Counted from the first letter of the stretch, positions 10,058 to 18,645 are shown. The stretch: DNA of 64,000 bases from Roseburia hominis (GCA_040702975.1 CP159990.1:1674001-1738000); one strand, 5' to 3'. Made by a program: numbers and translations. The notes: generated by a model from the sequence alone, not told the origin.

Positions 10058-10930
10058 ATGAAAGTAGGAGTTATTGGTGCAGGAACCATGGGACAGGGCA
10101 TCGCAAAAGCATTTGCCCAGGTTGAGGGATACGAAGTAGCACTCTGCGATATCAAGCAGGAGTGGGCAGAAGGCGGAAAAGCTAAGATCGCGAAAGGCTA
10201 TGACAGACTGGTACAGAAGGGTAAGATGACACAGGAAGCTGTAGATGCTATCCTTGCAAAGATCACTCCGGGACTCAAAGAAGATCTCTGCGCAGACTGT
10301 GATCTGATCGTTGAGGCTGCTTTCGAGAACATGGAAGTAAAGAAAACAACGTTTGCAGAGCTTGACAAGCTCGTAAAACCGGAATGTGTATTTGCTTCTA
10401 ACACTTCCAGTCTTTCCATCACTGAGATTGGAAACGGCCTGACCCGTCCGATGATCGGTATGCATTTCTTCAATCCGGCTGACCGTATGAAACTGGTTGA
10501 AGTGATCGCAGGCGTAAATACACCGGCTGAGACTGTTGAGACGATCAAGAAGATAGCTGAAGAGATCGGCAAGACTCCGGTACAGGTAAATGAGGCTGCC
10601 GGCTTCGTTGTAAACCGTATCCTGATCCCAATGATCAATGAGGCTGCTTTCATCAAGATGGAAGGTGTTTCTGATATCGCAGGTATCGATGCAGCTATGA
10701 AGCTGGGTGCAAATCATCCGATGGGACCTCTGGAACTGGGAGATTTCATAGGACTGGACATCTGCCTTGCCATTATGGATGTACTTTACGCAGAGACGGG
10801 CGACAGCAAGTACCGTGCATGCCCGCTGATCCGCAAGATGGTTCGCGGCGGCAACCTTGGCGCAAAGAGCGGAAAGGGATTCTATGTATATAACGCAGAC
10901 CGCACCAAGACACCGGTTGATGCAATGTAG
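10058..10930 (+). CDS. hbd: 3-hydroxybutyryl-CoA dehydrogenase
   Basis: The enzyme reduces acetoacetyl-CoA to 3-hydroxybutyryl-CoA. The 290-residue protein begins with a Rossmann loop GAGTMG (residues 7-12). It then has SNTSSLSIT near 118, GMHFFNPADRMKLVE near 137 (catalytic His) and AAGFVVNRIL near 184. ATG at 10058 has GGAGG eight bases upstream. Third gene of the butyryl-CoA operon. Confidence 0.95.
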   Translation: MKVGVIGAGTMGQGIAKAFAQVEGYEVALCDIKQEWAEGGKAKIAKGYDRLVQKGKMTQEAVDAILAKITPGLKEDLCADCDLIVEAAFENMEVKKTTFAELDKLVKPECVFASNTSSLSITEIGNGLTRPMIGMHFFNPADRMKLVEVIAGVNTPAETVETIKKIAEEIGKTPVQVNEAAGFVVNRILIPMINEAAFIKMEGVSDIAGIDAAMKLGANHPMGPLELGDFIGLDICLAIMDVLYAETGDSKYRACPLIRKMVRGGNLGAKSGKGFYVYNADRTKTPVDAM

Positions 10931-10949
10931 AACTGGCATTTAGATGTTG

Positions 10950-10988
10950 GGGCCAAAAGACTGTCCTTTTGGCCCGGCATTTGTTTTA
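10950..10988 (+). terminator. Hairpin between hbd and bcd (weak terminator or processing site)
   Basis: GGGCCAAAAG (10950-10959) pairs perfectly with CTTTTGGCCC (10966-10975) around a 6-base loop. The T-run (TTTGTTTT) starts only about 5 bases later and is interrupted, so partial read-through into bcd is likely. It would let bcd-etf be expressed at a different level from thl-crt-hbd. Confidence 0.55.
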
Positions 10989-11013
10989 GAATATAGTCAT
11001 GGAGGAAGAATAA

Positions 11014-12168
11014 ATGGATTTCGGATTAGATAAAAAACACGAAATGGCGAGAACTCTTTTCAGAGATTTTGCTGAAGCTGAAGTAAAGCCTTTGGCTCAG
11101 GAAACAGATGAAACAGAAGAATTCCCGGCAGTCACAGTAGAAAAAATGGGAAAATACGGATTTATGGGTATCCCGGTACCGAAGGAATACGGCGGACAGG
11201 GATGCGATCCGCTTACATATGTAATGTGTGTAGAGGAGCTTTCAAAGGTCTGCGCAACGACAGGCGTTATCGTATCTGCACACACTTCTCTTTGTATCGA
11301 TCCTATTCTGACCTATGGTACGGAAGAACAGAAGCAGAAATATGTAAGACCGCTTGCTACAGGAGAGAAGCTCGGAGCTTTTGCTCTGACAGAGCCGGGT
11401 GCCGGCACGGATGCGCAGGGCGCACAGACAAAGGCAGTTCTCGACGGAGACGAGTGGGTTCTGAACGGATCAAAATGCTTTATCACCAATGGTAAAGTGG
11501 CAGATGTTTACATCGTAATTGCGATTACAAGCATCACCGAGGATAAGAGAGGAAGAAAGAAGAAAAACTTCTCCGCATTCATCGTTGAGAAGGGAGCGCC
11601 GGGATTCTCCTTCGGAACCAAGGAGAAGAAGATGGGTATCCGCGGTTCCTCTACCTATGAATTGATTTTTGAAGACTGCAGAATTCCGAAGGATGCACTC
11701 CTGGGACCGGAAGGAAAAGGTTTCCCGATCGCTATGCATACGCTGGATGGCGGACGTATCGGTATCGCTGCTCAGGCACTTGGTATCGCAGAAGGTGCAC
11801 TTGACCGTGCGATCGCTTATACAAAAGAAAGAAAACAGTTTGGCCGTACCATCGCCCAGCAGCAGAATACACAGTTTAAGCTGGCTGATATGGCAACCAG
11901 AATTGAGGCTGCACAGATGCTGGTTTATAAAGCTGCAAAGGCAAAAGAGACCCAGAAGGTCTACTCTGTTGAGGCTGCAAAGGCAAAACTGTTCGCGGCA
12001 GAGACAGCAATGGCTGTTACCACAGAGGTGGTTCAGTTGTTTGGTGGATACGGATATATCCGTGAGTACGATGTAGAGCGTATGATGCGTGATGCTAAGA
12101 TCACAGAGATCTACGAAGGAACTTCAGAAGTTCAGCGCATGGTTATTTCTGGAAACTTATTGAAATAG
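11014..12168 (+). CDS. bcd: Butyryl-CoA dehydrogenase
   Basis: The product reduces crotonyl-CoA to butyryl-CoA as part of the electron-bifurcating Bcd-Etf complex, which also reduces ferredoxin. The 384-residue acyl-CoA dehydrogenase has [11 protein letters not shown] near residue 126 (FAD contact), [20 protein letters not shown] near 340 and the catalytic glutamate in IYEGTSEVQ near 368. GGAGG lies upstream of the ATG. etfB and etfA follow at once, as expected for this complex. Confidence 0.95.
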   Translation: MDFGLDKKHEMARTLFRDFAEAEVKPLAQETDETEEFPAVTVEKMGKYGFMGIPVPKEYGGQGCDPLTYVMCVEELSKVCATTGVIVSAHTSLCIDPILTYGTEEQKQKYVRPLATGEKLGAFALTEPGAGTDAQGAQTKAVLDGDEWVLNGSKCFITNGKVADVYIVIAITSITEDKRGRKKKNFSAFIVEKGAPGFSFGTKEKKMGIRGSSTYELIFEDCRIPKDALLGPEGKGFPIAMHTLDGGRIGIAAQALGIAEGALDRAIAYTKERKQFGRTIAQQQNTQFKLADMATRIEAAQMLVYKAAKAKETQKVYSVEAAKAKLFAAETAMAVTTEVVQLFGGYGYIREYDVERMMRDAKITEIYEGTSEVQRMVISGNLLK

Positions 12169-12181
12169 GGAGGTACGAATC

Positions 12182-12964
12182 GTGAAGATAGTTGTTTGTG
12201 TAAAACAGGTACCGGATACTAAGGGAGGAGTTCAGTTCAACCCGGACGGTACACTTAACAGAGCTGCAATGCTTGCAATTATGAACCCGGATGACAAGGC
12301 AGGCCTGGAGGCAGCGCTTAGATTAAAAGATCAGTATGGAGCAGAAGTGACCGTAGTGACAATGGGACTTCCGAAAGCGGCAGATGTGCTTCGCGAGGCG
12401 CTGGCTATGGGCGCAGACAAAGCAATCCTTGTAACAGACAGAGTTCTTGGCGGAGCTGATACCTGGGCAACCTCCAGCACGATCGCAGCGGCGATCCGCA
12501 ACCTGGAATATGACCTGATCATCACCGGACGTCAGGCAATCGACGGAGATACCGCTCAGGTAGGACCTCAGATTTCCGAGCATCTGGATATTCCGGTTAT
12601 CTCCTATGCGCAGGATATCAAGATTGACGGCGACAGCGTGATTGTTCAGCGTCAGTTCGAGGACAGATACCACGTACTTAAAGCGAAGATGCCGTGTCTT
12701 ATCACAGCCCTTTCTGAATTAAATGAGCCACGTTACATGACACCGGGCGGAATTTTCGATGCATGTGACGCAGAGATTACCACATGGGGCAGAGCAGACC
12801 TTAAAGACCTTGATGATGCCAATATCGGTCTTGCAGGATCTCCGACAAAGATCGCGAAAGCATCTGACAAAGTAAGAAAAGGTGCCGGAGAGAAGGTTGT
12901 ACTTGATCCGGAAGAAGCAGTTTCTTACCTCATGGGCAAACTGACAGAGAAACATATCGTTTAA
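12182..12964 (+). CDS. etfB: Electron transfer flavoprotein, beta subunit
   Basis: The 260-residue protein is the small subunit of the Etf that bifurcates NADH electrons with Bcd. It opens with KIVVCVKQVPDT, and has MNPDDKAGLEAALRLKD near residue 35 and ITGRQAIDGDTAQVGP near 118 (the flavin/NADH-binding region). The start is GTG with GGGAGG upstream, 13 bp after the bcd stop. etfA follows 24 bp later. Confidence 0.94.
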   Translation: MKIVVCVKQVPDTKGGVQFNPDGTLNRAAMLAIMNPDDKAGLEAALRLKDQYGAEVTVVTMGLPKAADVLREALAMGADKAILVTDRVLGGADTWATSSTIAAAIRNLEYDLIITGRQAIDGDTAQVGPQISEHLDIPVISYAQDIKIDGDSVIVQRQFEDRYHVLKAKMPCLITALSELNEPRYMTPGGIFDACDAEITTWGRADLKDLDDANIGLAGSPTKIAKASDKVRKGAGEKVVLDPEEAVSYLMGKLTEKHIV

Positions 12965-12988
12965 TAATAAGGAAAAGTGGTGAATATG

Positions 12989-14032
12989 ATGAATTTAGAA
13001 GAATATAAAGGAGTATATGTCTTTGCTGAACAGGTAGACAACAAATTAAGCGGCATCGCATTTGAGTTACTTGGAAAGGCAAAAGACCTTGCAGCAGATT
13101 TAGACGCAGAAGTGGCAGCCGTTCTTATTGGCTCCGATGTAATAGGCCTTGCAGATGAGCTGGCAGCTTACGGCGCAGATAAAGTGATCGTAGTAGACGA
13201 TCCGCAGCTGAAAGAGTACAGAACAGAGCCATACGCACATGCACTGGCTTCTGTGATCAATGAATACAAACCGGAGATCATGCTGGTAGGCGCTACCGCA
13301 ATCGGACGTGACCTTGGACCGAGAGTATCCGCAAGAGTGGCAACAGGACTTACCGCAGACTGTACACAGCTTGAGATCGGTGATTTTCCGCTTAACCCGG
13401 TACCGGGCAAAGAGCAGAAGCACAACCAGCTTCTGATGACCCGTCCTGCATTCGGCGGAAATACCATCGCAACGATCGCGTGTCCGGATAACCGCCCGCA
13501 GATGGCGACCGTTCGTCCGGGCGTTATGCAGAAGATCGAGAAGATTGAAGGAGCTAAGGCAAATGTGATCGAATACAATCCGGGATTTGTGCCGAATGAT
13601 AAATATGTTGAGATCATGGATATTGTCAAATCCGTATCTGAGACAGTTGATATTATGGACGCCAAGATTCTGGTATCCGGCGGACGTGGAGTTGGTTCTC
13701 CGGAAAACTTTGCAATGCTTGAAGAACTGGCAGCAGCTCTCGGCGGAGAGGTAAGCTGCTCTCGTGCAGTAGTAGATAACGGCTGGAAGCCGAAGGATCT
13801 GCAGGTAGGACAGACTGGAAAGACCGTTCGTCCGCAGGTATACTTCGCAATCGGTATCTCCGGAGCAATCCAGCATGTAGCCGGTATGGAGGAGTCTGAT
13901 CTGATCATCGCGATCAACAAAGATGAGAGCGCTCCGATCTTTGATGTGGCTGATTACGGTATCGTAGGCGACTTAAACAAGATCGTTCCGGAACTGACCA
14001 AGCAGATTAAAGCAGCAGTTGCAGCAAAATAG
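12989..14032 (+). CDS. etfA: Electron transfer flavoprotein, alpha subunit
   Basis: This is the FAD-binding subunit of the bifurcating Etf. The C-terminal domain holds SGGRGVGSPENF, GQTGKTVRPQVYFAIGISG and IAINKDESAPIFDVADYGIVGD, the FAD-binding signature. Start choice is uncertain: GTG at 12977, ATG at 12986 and ATG at 12989 are in frame. I take 12989 (MNLEEYKG) because GTGGTG lies 6 bases before it and homologous proteins usually begin there. It ends the butyryl-CoA operon; a terminator follows. Confidence 0.94.
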   Translation: MNLEEYKGVYVFAEQVDNKLSGIAFELLGKAKDLAADLDAEVAAVLIGSDVIGLADELAAYGADKVIVVDDPQLKEYRTEPYAHALASVINEYKPEIMLVGATAIGRDLGPRVSARVATGLTADCTQLEIGDFPLNPVPGKEQKHNQLLMTRPAFGGNTIATIACPDNRPQMATVRPGVMQKIEKIEGAKANVIEYNPGFVPNDKYVEIMDIVKSVSETVDIMDAKILVSGGRGVGSPENFAMLEELAAALGGEVSCSRAVVDNGWKPKDLQVGQTGKTVRPQVYFAIGISGAIQHVAGMEESDLIIAINKDESAPIFDVADYGIVGDLNKIVPELTKQIKAAVAAK

Positions 14033-14048
14033 TTGAGCAGAAGTGTAA

Positions 14049-14090
14049 AAGGAGGCAGTGGTTCTTGCGAGCTACTGCCTCCTTATTAAA
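14049..14090 (+). terminator. Terminator of the butyryl-CoA operon
   Basis: AAGGAGGCAGT (14049-14059) and ACTGCCTCCTT (14074-14084) form an 11-bp stem, followed by TTATTAAATTA. A repeat copy begins 4 bases later. Confidence 0.8.
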
Positions 14091-14093
14091 TTA

Positions 14094-14128
14094 GTTGCTA
14101 AGTATACCTGAGTGGACGTTCATCTCGG
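14094..14128 (+). repeat. Dispersed palindromic repeat, copy R2a (internally deleted)
   Basis: Family left end GTTGCTAAGTATACCTGAG is joined directly to the right part TGGACGTTCATCTCGG. The left arm of the palindrome is missing, so this copy cannot form the hairpin. It is in tandem with R2b. Confidence 0.7.
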
Positions 14129-14175
14129 CTGCCAAGCATGCCTAAGTGAATGTCCAGGGGACATTCATCTCGGCG
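14129..14175 (+). repeat. Dispersed palindromic repeat, copy R2b (complete)
   Basis: CTGCCAAGCATGCCTAAG is followed by a 9-bp hairpin: TGAATGTCC (14147-14155), AGG loop, GGACATTCA (14159-14167), then TCTCGGC. It lies between the convergent etfA and the IclR gene, whose stop is 7 bp away. Confidence 0.8.
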
Positions 14176-14181
14176 CAAGGT

Positions 14182-14949
14182 TTAGATACTCTGTCCCATT
14201 TCCTGCTGGATACGTTTCTTGGTGTTCAGAATCATGTCGCAAAAAACGGTAAGACGATCATCGCTCATGCGATCCTTGGGAGCGGAGATACTAATGGCAT
14301 AAGAAGATTTACCACTGAAATTCCTGAGGGAGACGGCAACACATCGAACTCCCAGTTCATTTTCTTCATTGTCAAAAGAGTAGCCGTCTTTACGAATCTG
14401 TCTAATTAATTCATAAAACTTATCAAAATCAGTGACCGTGTATTCGGTCTGTTTTTTTATCTCACTTTTTTCCCAGATTTCACGAATTTTTTCATCTGGC
14501 ATGTCAGCAAGCAGCGCTTTCCCGACCCCGGAACAGTAGAGAGGAATCGTCTTTCCTACCATGGACACCAGACGAACAGAGCTTTGAGAAGATTCTACTT
14601 TATCTATATATACAGCGTTCGTGCCGTCAATCTCTACCAGATGAACAGTTTCACCACTTTGTTCGGATAGCGCTTTGATGTAAGGCCGGGCAAAGTCAAT
14701 GATATTGTTCTGGGCCAGAATCTGGCTGGAAATCCTGCAGAATTTAAAACCAAGGCTATATTTTAAAGTTTCTGGATCTTGTTTTGCGTAATCCATACAG
14801 ATCAGGGAATTCAGAATCCGATGGACGGTCGTCTTGTTTAGACCTAGTTCCTTGCTCAGTTCCAAAAGACCCATAGGTCCGTATTGGGCGAGGCATTCGA
14901 TGGTATGGAAAATACGTTCCGATACCTGGATAGGATTTTTTTCTTCCAT
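14182..14949 (-). CDS. IclR family transcriptional regulator (KdgR-like)
   Basis: The 255-residue protein has an N-terminal winged helix-turn-helix (LLELSKELGLNKTTVHRILNSL near residue 27) and the IclR effector domain (YCSGVGKALLADM near 137, RCVAVSLRNFSG near 203). It is transcribed away from kdgA-kdgK, and a palindromic operator lies in front of kdgA. It probably represses the KDG genes until 2-keto-3-deoxygluconate or a related sugar acid is present. GGAGTG lies upstream of the ATG. Confidence 0.88.
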   Translation of the reverse strand: MEEKNPIQVSERIFHTIECLAQYGPMGLLELSKELGLNKTTVHRILNSLICMDYAKQDPETLKYSLGFKFCRISSQILAQNNIIDFARPYIKALSEQSGETVHLVEIDGTNAVYIDKVESSQSSVRLVSMVGKTIPLYCSGVGKALLADMPDEKIREIWEKSEIKKQTEYTVTDFDKFYELIRQIRKDGYSFDNEENELGVRCVAVSLRNFSGKSSYAISISAPKDRMSDDRLTVFCDMILNTKKRIQQEMGQSI

Positions 14950-14980
14950 ATAGGGTCACTCCATTTCTTGTACTAGTCGA

Positions 14981-15009
14981 ATTGTAGCACGATTAGGACC
15001 CGGAGTAAA
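14981..15009 (-). promoter_or_regulatory. Promoter of the IclR gene
   Basis: On the minus strand TTTACT (15009-15004), a 17-bp spacer and TACAAT (14986-14981). The rest of the 375-bp gap to kdgA holds the kdgA promoter and operator; nothing else was recognised in it. Confidence 0.55.
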
Positions 15010-15145
15010 TAATAAAATGGAAACCTCTTGAAACAATGCTCTGTCCAATATTCCGTCAGTTTGCTTTGCTTGCTCAGAGCCTGATGAGGAATTGATCAGG
15101 CACGGAATCAAGGGTAAAAAAACGAAGAAAAACAGTGAGAATTGC

Positions 15146-15173
15146 TTGACATTAGGTGGGAAAGTAGTATAAT
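15146..15173 (+). promoter_or_regulatory. Sigma-A-type promoter of kdgA-kdgK
   Basis: TTGACA (15146-15151), a 16-bp spacer and TATAAT (15168-15173). The leader to kdgA is about 145 bases and contains the operator. Confidence 0.75.
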
Positions 15174-15187
15174 CAAAATCAAGAAAG

Positions 15188-15220
15188 TTCATATTATGAA
15201 ATTAAATTCCATAATATGAA
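15188..15220. promoter_or_regulatory. Palindromic operator, probably for the IclR/KdgR-like regulator
   Basis: TTCATATTATGAA (15188-15200) and TTCCATAATATGAA (15207-15220) form a 33-bp inverted repeat with one mismatched pair. The left half is itself a 13-bp palindrome. It starts 15 bp after the -10 box, a repressor position. Assignment to the adjacent regulator is inferred from position. Confidence 0.65.
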
Positions 15221-15324
15221 ACAAAGGTAAAACGGCAATCACAAAAAACTGCCGAAGAACAGCTTGGGGTGTAGTACATACAGAGCCAATAGAAATCTAA
15301 TCACAAAAAAGGAGAGAAGCGAAA

Positions 15325-15966
15325 ATGAATGAAGTATTAGAAAGAATTCAGAAAATCGGTATTGTGCCGGTAGTCGTGCTGAATGATGCAAAGGACGCAG
15401 CTCCACTTGCACAGGCATTATGTGAAGGTGGACTTCCATGCGCAGAAGTAACGTTCCGGACAGATGCGGCAGAAGAATCGATCCGCATCATGAGCGAACA
15501 ATTCCCGGATATGCTTGTTGGGGCGGGAACCGTGCTTACGACGGACCAGGTCGACCGGGCAGTCGCGGCAGGCGCGAAATTTATCGTCAGCCCGGGCCTG
15601 AATCCGAAAGTTGTAAAATACTGTGTGGAGAAGGGAATCCTGATCACGCCGGGCTGTACGAACCCGAGCGATATCGAGCAGGCACTGGAATATGGGCTGG
15701 AGGTCGTGAAGTTCTTTCCGGCTGAACCGGCGGGCGGCTTAAAGATGATTAAGGCAATGGCGGCTCCGTATGTGGGCGTGAAGTTCATGCCTACAGGCGG
15801 GATTAATCAGAACAATGTAAAGGACTACCTTGCATATGACCGCATTCTTGCATGCGGTGGAAGCTGGATGGTGAAGGGGAGTCTGGTGGATGCGGGCGAA
15901 TTTGACAAGATCAGAGAGCTTGCAAAAGAGGCAGTAGAGATTGTAAAAGAAAGCAGAGGTAAATAA
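15325..15966 (+). CDS. kdgA: 2-dehydro-3-deoxy-phosphogluconate aldolase (KDPG/KHG aldolase)
   Basis: The enzyme splits 2-keto-3-deoxy-6-phosphogluconate into pyruvate and glyceraldehyde 3-phosphate. The 213-residue class I aldolase has AEVTFRTDAAEESI near residue 40 (catalytic Glu), VGAGTVLT near 66, the Schiff-base lysine in VVKFFPAEPAGG near 131 and PTGGINQNN near 154. It ends 2 bp before kdgK, giving a kinase-aldolase pair for hexuronate or pectin sugar breakdown. Confidence 0.93.
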   Translation: MNEVLERIQKIGIVPVVVLNDAKDAAPLAQALCEGGLPCAEVTFRTDAAEESIRIMSEQFPDMLVGAGTVLTTDQVDRAVAAGAKFIVSPGLNPKVVKYCVEKGILITPGCTNPSDIEQALEYGLEVVKFFPAEPAGGLKMIKAMAAPYVGVKFMPTGGINQNNVKDYLAYDRILACGGSWMVKGSLVDAGEFDKIRELAKEAVEIVKESRGK

Positions 15967-15968
15967 AG

Positions 15969-16994
15969 ATGAGTAAGAAGGTTATCACATTTGGTGAAGT
16001 GATGTTAAGACTTGCACCGGAAGGCTATTATCGTTTTGTGCAGGCGGACAAATTGGGAGCAACTTTTGGCGGCGGAGAAGCTAATGTAGCGGTATCTTTG
16101 GCAAATTATGGGTTTGATGCGGCGTTTGTCACCAAACTCCCGACCCATGAGATTGGCCAGGCGGCAGTGAATTCGCTGAGAAGATACGGCGTAGATACTT
16201 CGCATATTGTACGCGGCGGTGACCGCGTAGGCATTTATTTCCTGGAAAAGGGCGCTTCTCAGAGACCTTCCAAGGTTATTTATGACCGTGCAGGCTCTGC
16301 CATCTACACTGCCGTACCGGAAGATTTTAATTGGAAGGAAATTTTTGAAGGAGCCAGGTGGTTCCATTTCACAGGCATTACTCCGGCTCTTAACGATGGA
16401 GTTGCCGCAATCTGCCTGGAAGCATGTAAAGTGGCAAAAGAGATGGGCGTAAAAGTTTCCTGCGATCTCAACTACAGAAATAAACTGTGGAGCAAGGCAA
16501 AAGCCGGCGAAGTGATGGGCGAGCTTTGCAAATATGTGGATGTCTGCATCGCAAATGAGGAGGACGCAGCAGACGTATTCGGAATTAAAGCGACAGATAC
16601 CGACGTGACGACGGGCGCTGTAAACCGTGAAGGATATAAAGATGTGGCAAGGCAGCTTGCAGATCGTTTTGGATTCGAGAAGGTGGCGATCACACTTCGT
16701 GAGTCCCTTTCAGCAAATGACAACAATTGGTCAGCAATGCTATATGACGGAAAAGATTACTATTTCAGCAAGAAGTATAAGATGCATATCGTAGACCGCG
16801 TCGGTGGAGGCGATAGCTTCGGAGGCGGCCTGATCGCGGCATGCCTCAGTGGGTATGACCCACAGGAGACGATTGAATTCGCAGTTGCTGCATCTTGTCT
16901 CAAACACTCCATTGAGGGTGATTACAACATGGTATCAATGGACGAGGTTGCCAAATTAGCCGGAGGAGATGCGTCCGGCCGCGTCCAGAGATAA
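15969..16994 (+). CDS. kdgK: 2-dehydro-3-deoxygluconokinase (PfkB family)
   Basis: The 341-residue protein is a ribokinase-fold sugar kinase: FGEVMLRLAPEGYYR at the start, FGGGEANVAVSLANYG near residue 33, FTGITPAL near 132 and the PfkB signature DRVGGGDSFGGGLIA near 276 with the catalytic aspartate. Next to kdgA it most likely phosphorylates 2-keto-3-deoxygluconate to KDPG. Other PfkB substrates cannot be excluded from sequence alone. Confidence 0.9.
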   Translation: MSKKVITFGEVMLRLAPEGYYRFVQADKLGATFGGGEANVAVSLANYGFDAAFVTKLPTHEIGQAAVNSLRRYGVDTSHIVRGGDRVGIYFLEKGASQRPSKVIYDRAGSAIYTAVPEDFNWKEIFEGARWFHFTGITPALNDGVAAICLEACKVAKEMGVKVSCDLNYRNKLWSKAKAGEVMGELCKYVDVCIANEEDAADVFGIKATDTDVTTGAVNREGYKDVARQLADRFGFEKVAITLRESLSANDNNWSAMLYDGKDYYFSKKYKMHIVDRVGGGDSFGGGLIAACLSGYDPQETIEFAVAASCLKHSIEGDYNMVSMDEVAKLAGGDASGRVQR

Positions 16995-17023
16995 TATAAA
17001 ACCCATTTAATGTCATGACTTGG

Positions 17024-17066
17024 AAAAGGGACGGTTTTCTTTGGAACCAAAGGGAACGTCCCTTTT
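17024..17066 (+). terminator. Terminator after kdgK, built on a long palindrome
   Basis: AAAAGGGACG (17024-17033) pairs with CGTCCCTTTT (17057-17066), and inside it CTTTGG pairs with CCAAAG. A second partial copy of the core, GGAACCAAAGGGG, lies at about 17084-17096, so the hairpin may derive from a REP-like element. Confidence 0.75.
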
Positions 17067-17151
17067 CGCATGGAAGAAGAGTTATGGAACCAAAGGGGAG
17101 ATGAATCGATAGCATTTTAGAAATTGTTCCATACTTTTTCCGCTTCATAAC

Positions 17152-17181
17152 TTGTATCAAACCAAGGAGATGTGTTATACT
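17152..17181 (+). promoter_or_regulatory. Probable promoter of the SEDS gene
   Basis: TTGTAT (17152-17157), an 18-bp spacer and TATACT (17176-17181). It gives a leader of about 135 bases. Confidence 0.5.
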
Positions 17182-17189
17182 TTATCAGA

Positions 17190-17324
17190 TAAGTTATGCC
17201 AGATGAAGCGTTTCTGAGCCTGGGGGTGAGGCGCTTGCCGGGCAGTGGAATAAGGGGCCACTTACCGGTGAGTCTTGAGACGCGGCATTGGCGTGTTGAT
17301 AATCGAATCATGGGAGTGTAATGA
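17190..17324 (+). other. GC-rich, structured-looking leader before the SEDS gene
   Basis: Two hairpins can be drawn. In the first, AAGCG pairs with CGCTT, with an inner CCT/AGG pair (about 17207-17237). In the second, CCGG-AGTGG pairs with CCACT-CCGG (about 17238-17268). The region is much richer in GC than its flanks and not coding. I do not recognise a known riboswitch; it may be a regulatory leader or chance. Confidence 0.3.
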
Positions 17325-18578
17325 ATGACAACGCAAAGCAGAAAACAAAGAAGTGCCGCGACACGGCGCAGCCGGCAGCCTAAGCTGAAAAAGAGCCAGC
17401 AGGCGCAGCTAAGGCAGGTGGAAAGCCAGACGGTCAGAAAAAGGAAAAAGAAAACCATTCGATATTTTGATTACAGTCTTCTTGCAGTCATGATATTCTT
17501 GATCTGCTTCGGTCTGGTGATGCTGTACAGCACCAGCTCCTACGAGGCACAGAATAAATTCGGCAATAGCATGTATTATTTTAAACGACAGGCGATTATC
17601 AGTGGTGGCGGTATGTTTGTCATGTGGTTTGTGTCCCGAATGGACTATCGGAAATATGCAAAATATTCCCCATATCTCTATGCATTTGCGATATTTTTGA
17701 TGTCACTGGTCAAATATACGCCGTTGGGAGTTGAGATAAACGGTGCCAGAAGATGGCTTCAGCTTCCGGCGGATCAGACCCTGCAGCCATCCGAGGTGAC
17801 GAAGATCGCAGTGATCCTGTTTATTCCGTTCCTGATCTGCAAGATGGGCAGCAAAGCCAGTGAGAACAAGGGCGCCATGGTGGCGGCCGGCTGGGGAGCG
17901 GCGGCAGCGTATGGGGTGTATTATCTCACGGACCATTTAAGCGCGGCCATGGTCGTCATGGGAATTACGATTGCGCTGGTGTTTGTGGTACATAAAAGGC
18001 TGAAACCATTTTTGGTGCTGGGCGGTCTCGGGATAGGCGCTTTTGCAGTGTTCTCCTATGTTTTGGGAAAGGTGCTTGAAGACAGCACCAATTTCCGGTT
18101 GAGGCGTATTATTGCGTGGCTCCACCCTGAAAAATATGCGGGAGGCCTTGCGTTCCAGACGGTTCAGGGACAGTATGCGATCGGAGCGGGCGGCCTGTTC
18201 GGAAAGGGCCTTGGAAACAGCGCGCAGAAGATGATTATTCCGGAAGTGCAAAATGATATGATCCTCACGATTATTTGTGAGGAACTGGGAGTGTTTGGCG
18301 CGATTATGGTGCTGACCCTGTTTGCGTTGCTGTTATACCGGCTTTTGTTCATCGCTCAGAATGCCCCGAATCTTTACGGATCATTGATCGTGACAGGAAT
18401 CTTTGCCCACATTGCCATTCAGGTGGTGTTGAATGTGATGGTTATTTTGAATATTATACCGAATACCGGGATTACCCTGCCATTTATTAGTTACGGAGGT
18501 ACGTCCATTCTGTTCTTGATGGTGGAGATGGGAATTGCGCTGGGGGTTTCCAGAACGATAAAAATAGAAGAAGGCTAG
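17325..18578 (+). CDS. SEDS family peptidoglycan polymerase (FtsW/RodA/SpoVE-like)
   Basis: The 417-residue protein has a basic, lysine/arginine-rich cytoplasmic tail of about 45 residues, then about ten membrane segments. SEDS landmarks are present: LVMLYSTSSYEA near residue 66, NGARRWL near 138, LQPSEVTKIAVILF near 148, GQYAIGAGGLFGKGLGNS near 284 and PFISYGGTS near 385. It is not in the division cluster, where a second SEDS gene lies, so SpoVE or RodA function is plausible. It has its own promoter and terminator. Confidence 0.85.
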   Translation: MTTQSRKQRSAATRRSRQPKLKKSQQAQLRQVESQTVRKRKKKTIRYFDYSLLAVMIFLICFGLVMLYSTSSYEAQNKFGNSMYYFKRQAIISGGGMFVMWFVSRMDYRKYAKYSPYLYAFAIFLMSLVKYTPLGVEINGARRWLQLPADQTLQPSEVTKIAVILFIPFLICKMGSKASENKGAMVAAGWGAAAAYGVYYLTDHLSAAMVVMGITIALVFVVHKRLKPFLVLGGLGIGAFAVFSYVLGKVLEDSTNFRLRRIIAWLHPEKYAGGLAFQTVQGQYAIGAGGLFGKGLGNSAQKMIIPEVQNDMILTIICEELGVFGAIMVLTLFALLLYRLLFIAQNAPNLYGSLIVTGIFAHIAIQVVLNVMVILNIIPNTGITLPFISYGGTSILFLMVEMGIALGVSRTIKIEEG

Positions 18579-18598
18579 AGGTACAGTTAGGATGTGGC

Positions 18599-18645
18599 TG
18601 ACCGGATCATGTGATTTTAGTTATTGCGTGATCTGGTCATTTTTT
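18599..18645 (+). terminator. Strong intrinsic terminator
   Basis: TGACCGGATCA (18599-18609) and TGATCTGGTCA (18629-18639) form an 11-bp stem with one G-U pair, followed by TTTTTT. Confidence 0.85.

Noticed and set aside
10025..10939. A 304-codon open frame on the minus strand covering hbd
   Set aside because: It is the complement of hbd with low-complexity Cys/Ser/Tyr content and no ribosome site.
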